Both the position numbers and the translations under genes were made by a program. Source: Mycoplasma anserisalpingitidis (GTDB lineage: Bacteria > Bacillota_I > Bacilli_A > Mycoplasmatales > Metamycoplasmataceae). Taken from it: a DNA stretch of 64,000 nucleotides. The notes beneath the pieces were generated by a model. That model saw only the letters and a list, made by a program, of their open reading frames with translations. It made no database searches and was not told the DNA's origin. The stretch lies in assembly GCF_007859615.1 (NCBI RefSeq), contig NZ_CP042295.1, forward strand, positions 62,001-126,000, in the 5' to 3' direction. Numbering within the stretch: the stretch's first letter is position 1; each line of letters begins with the position of its first letter. This document shows positions 63,758 to 64,000 of the stretch, one piece after another.

Positions 63758-64000
63758 ATGATAAAAAATAAAACTGTAGTTAGTGAAACTAAAGATTTGT
63801 ATGATTTAGAATTACTTTACAAATTAAGTTTAAAAAATAATTCTGAAGTTGAAAAAGATTATAAAAAAGTTAAAAAAATTTTCAAAAATTTAGATCCTAA
63901 AATTGATTTTAAGTTAAATTTTACTAGTGAAAATTTACCTAAAAAATCAATTAGTTCTGAAATGAGTAAATTTATTGAAGTTAACTCAAAATTAGAATTA
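63758..64000 (+). CDS. Start of an unidentified protein gene (3' cut by window)
   Basis: ATG 63758 opens an 81-codon frame to the window edge, divergent from ftsY with a TAAAAT box just upstream. The visible part is soluble, Lys/Asn/Glu-rich (LELLYKLSLKNNSEVEKDY) with no recognisable motif. It has no TGA codon so far. It is called on openness, position and start context only. Confidence 0.5.
   Translation, partial: MIKNKTVVSETKDLYDLELLYKLSLKNNSEVEKDYKKVKKIFKNLDPKIDFKLNFTSENLPKKSISSEMSKFIEVNSKLEL

Noticed and set aside
1..64000. Many genes broken into several ORFs by TGA stops, looking like pseudogenes
   Set aside because: The TGA codons sit at conserved Trp positions and all fragments share one frame; this is UGA-Trp decoding, not decay. 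I found no convincing frameshifted gene.

Overview
This window is a piece of a mollicute (Mycoplasma-type) chromosome. The base composition is very AT-rich. UGA is read as tryptophan: almost every long gene is cut into several apparent ORFs by in-frame TGA codons that sit where conserved families carry Trp. The only release factor gene seen is prfA (RF1), lipoproteins have mycoplasma-type lipoboxes, and metabolism is glycolytic with a pdhABCD operon and no sign of cell-wall genes. The gene set suggests the Mycoplasmopsis/Metamycoplasma (hominis) side of the group, but the species cannot be named from sequence reading alone. All CDS below are called with translation table 4, so many are longer than a standard-code ORF scan would show, and several are invisible to such a scan.

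Layout. 1-4.2 kb: end of fba, then a surface thermonuclease lipoprotein, an MsrA-acetyltransferase fusion, a one-cysteine thiol peroxidase and a glycerophosphodiesterase. 4.4-8.6 kb: an operon with a membrane-anchored EIIB-like protein lacking its phospho-cysteine, an 1177-residue SF1 helicase and an ArsR-type regulator. 8.7-10.5 kb (minus): def and a CvpA-like protein. 10.7-15.4 kb: prfA-prmC, then a NERD-type membrane protein coupled to tex. 15.6-22.5 kb: a nucleoside uptake operon (BMP lipoprotein, ABC ATPase with an inserted membrane hairpin, two permeases) followed by a surface e(P4)-type phosphatase. 22.6-26.7 kb: ppa, a small membrane protein, tRNA-His, a split chromate transporter, tpiA, recU, hup. 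26.9-33.6 kb: parC-rlmD, topA with a small membrane protein, and a DinD/BRO-like ORF.

33.7-41.2 kb is a minus-strand block: lipoprotein, rluB, a NadD-YqeK fusion, dinB, sufU-sufS, an unknown gene, nusB and an ECF S-component-like membrane protein. 41.3-45.3 kb (plus): phosphohexomutase, trmL, a SpoU methylase, a DivIVA-like protein and rbgA. 45.3-47.2 kb is the most unusual part: an orphan type I restriction specificity gene (hsdS) carrying a 12-bp tandem repeat in its central spacer, flanked by copies of a roughly 130-bp repeat, two in one orientation and one inverted. 47.2-51.2 kb (minus): rplK-rplA with a possible L1 operator, and secA. 51.3-58.4 kb: uvrC and pdhABCD, where E2 has lost its lipoyl domain and E3 carries two almost identical ones. 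58.4-62.3 kb: fruR divergent from fruK-fruA with a helically phased repeat operator. 62.36-62.48 kb: a candidate structured small RNA. 62.5-64 kb: ylxM-ftsY and the start of an unknown gene.

How the genes fit together. Surface nuclease, surface phosphatase and the BMP/ABC importer form a plausible nucleic-acid scavenging chain from DNA or RNA to nucleosides. The fructose PTS, 1-phosphofructokinase, aldolase, triosephosphate isomerase and the pyruvate dehydrogenase complex give a sugar-to-acetyl-CoA route. Translation and ribosome genes (prfA, prmC, def, rlmD, rluB, trmL, rbgA, rplK, rplA) and secretion genes (secA, ftsY, ylxM) are scattered in small operons, most ending at clear hairpin plus T-run terminators. 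The strongest candidate for an unusual system is the repeat-flanked hsdS locus, which has the architecture of a recombining restriction-specificity cassette.
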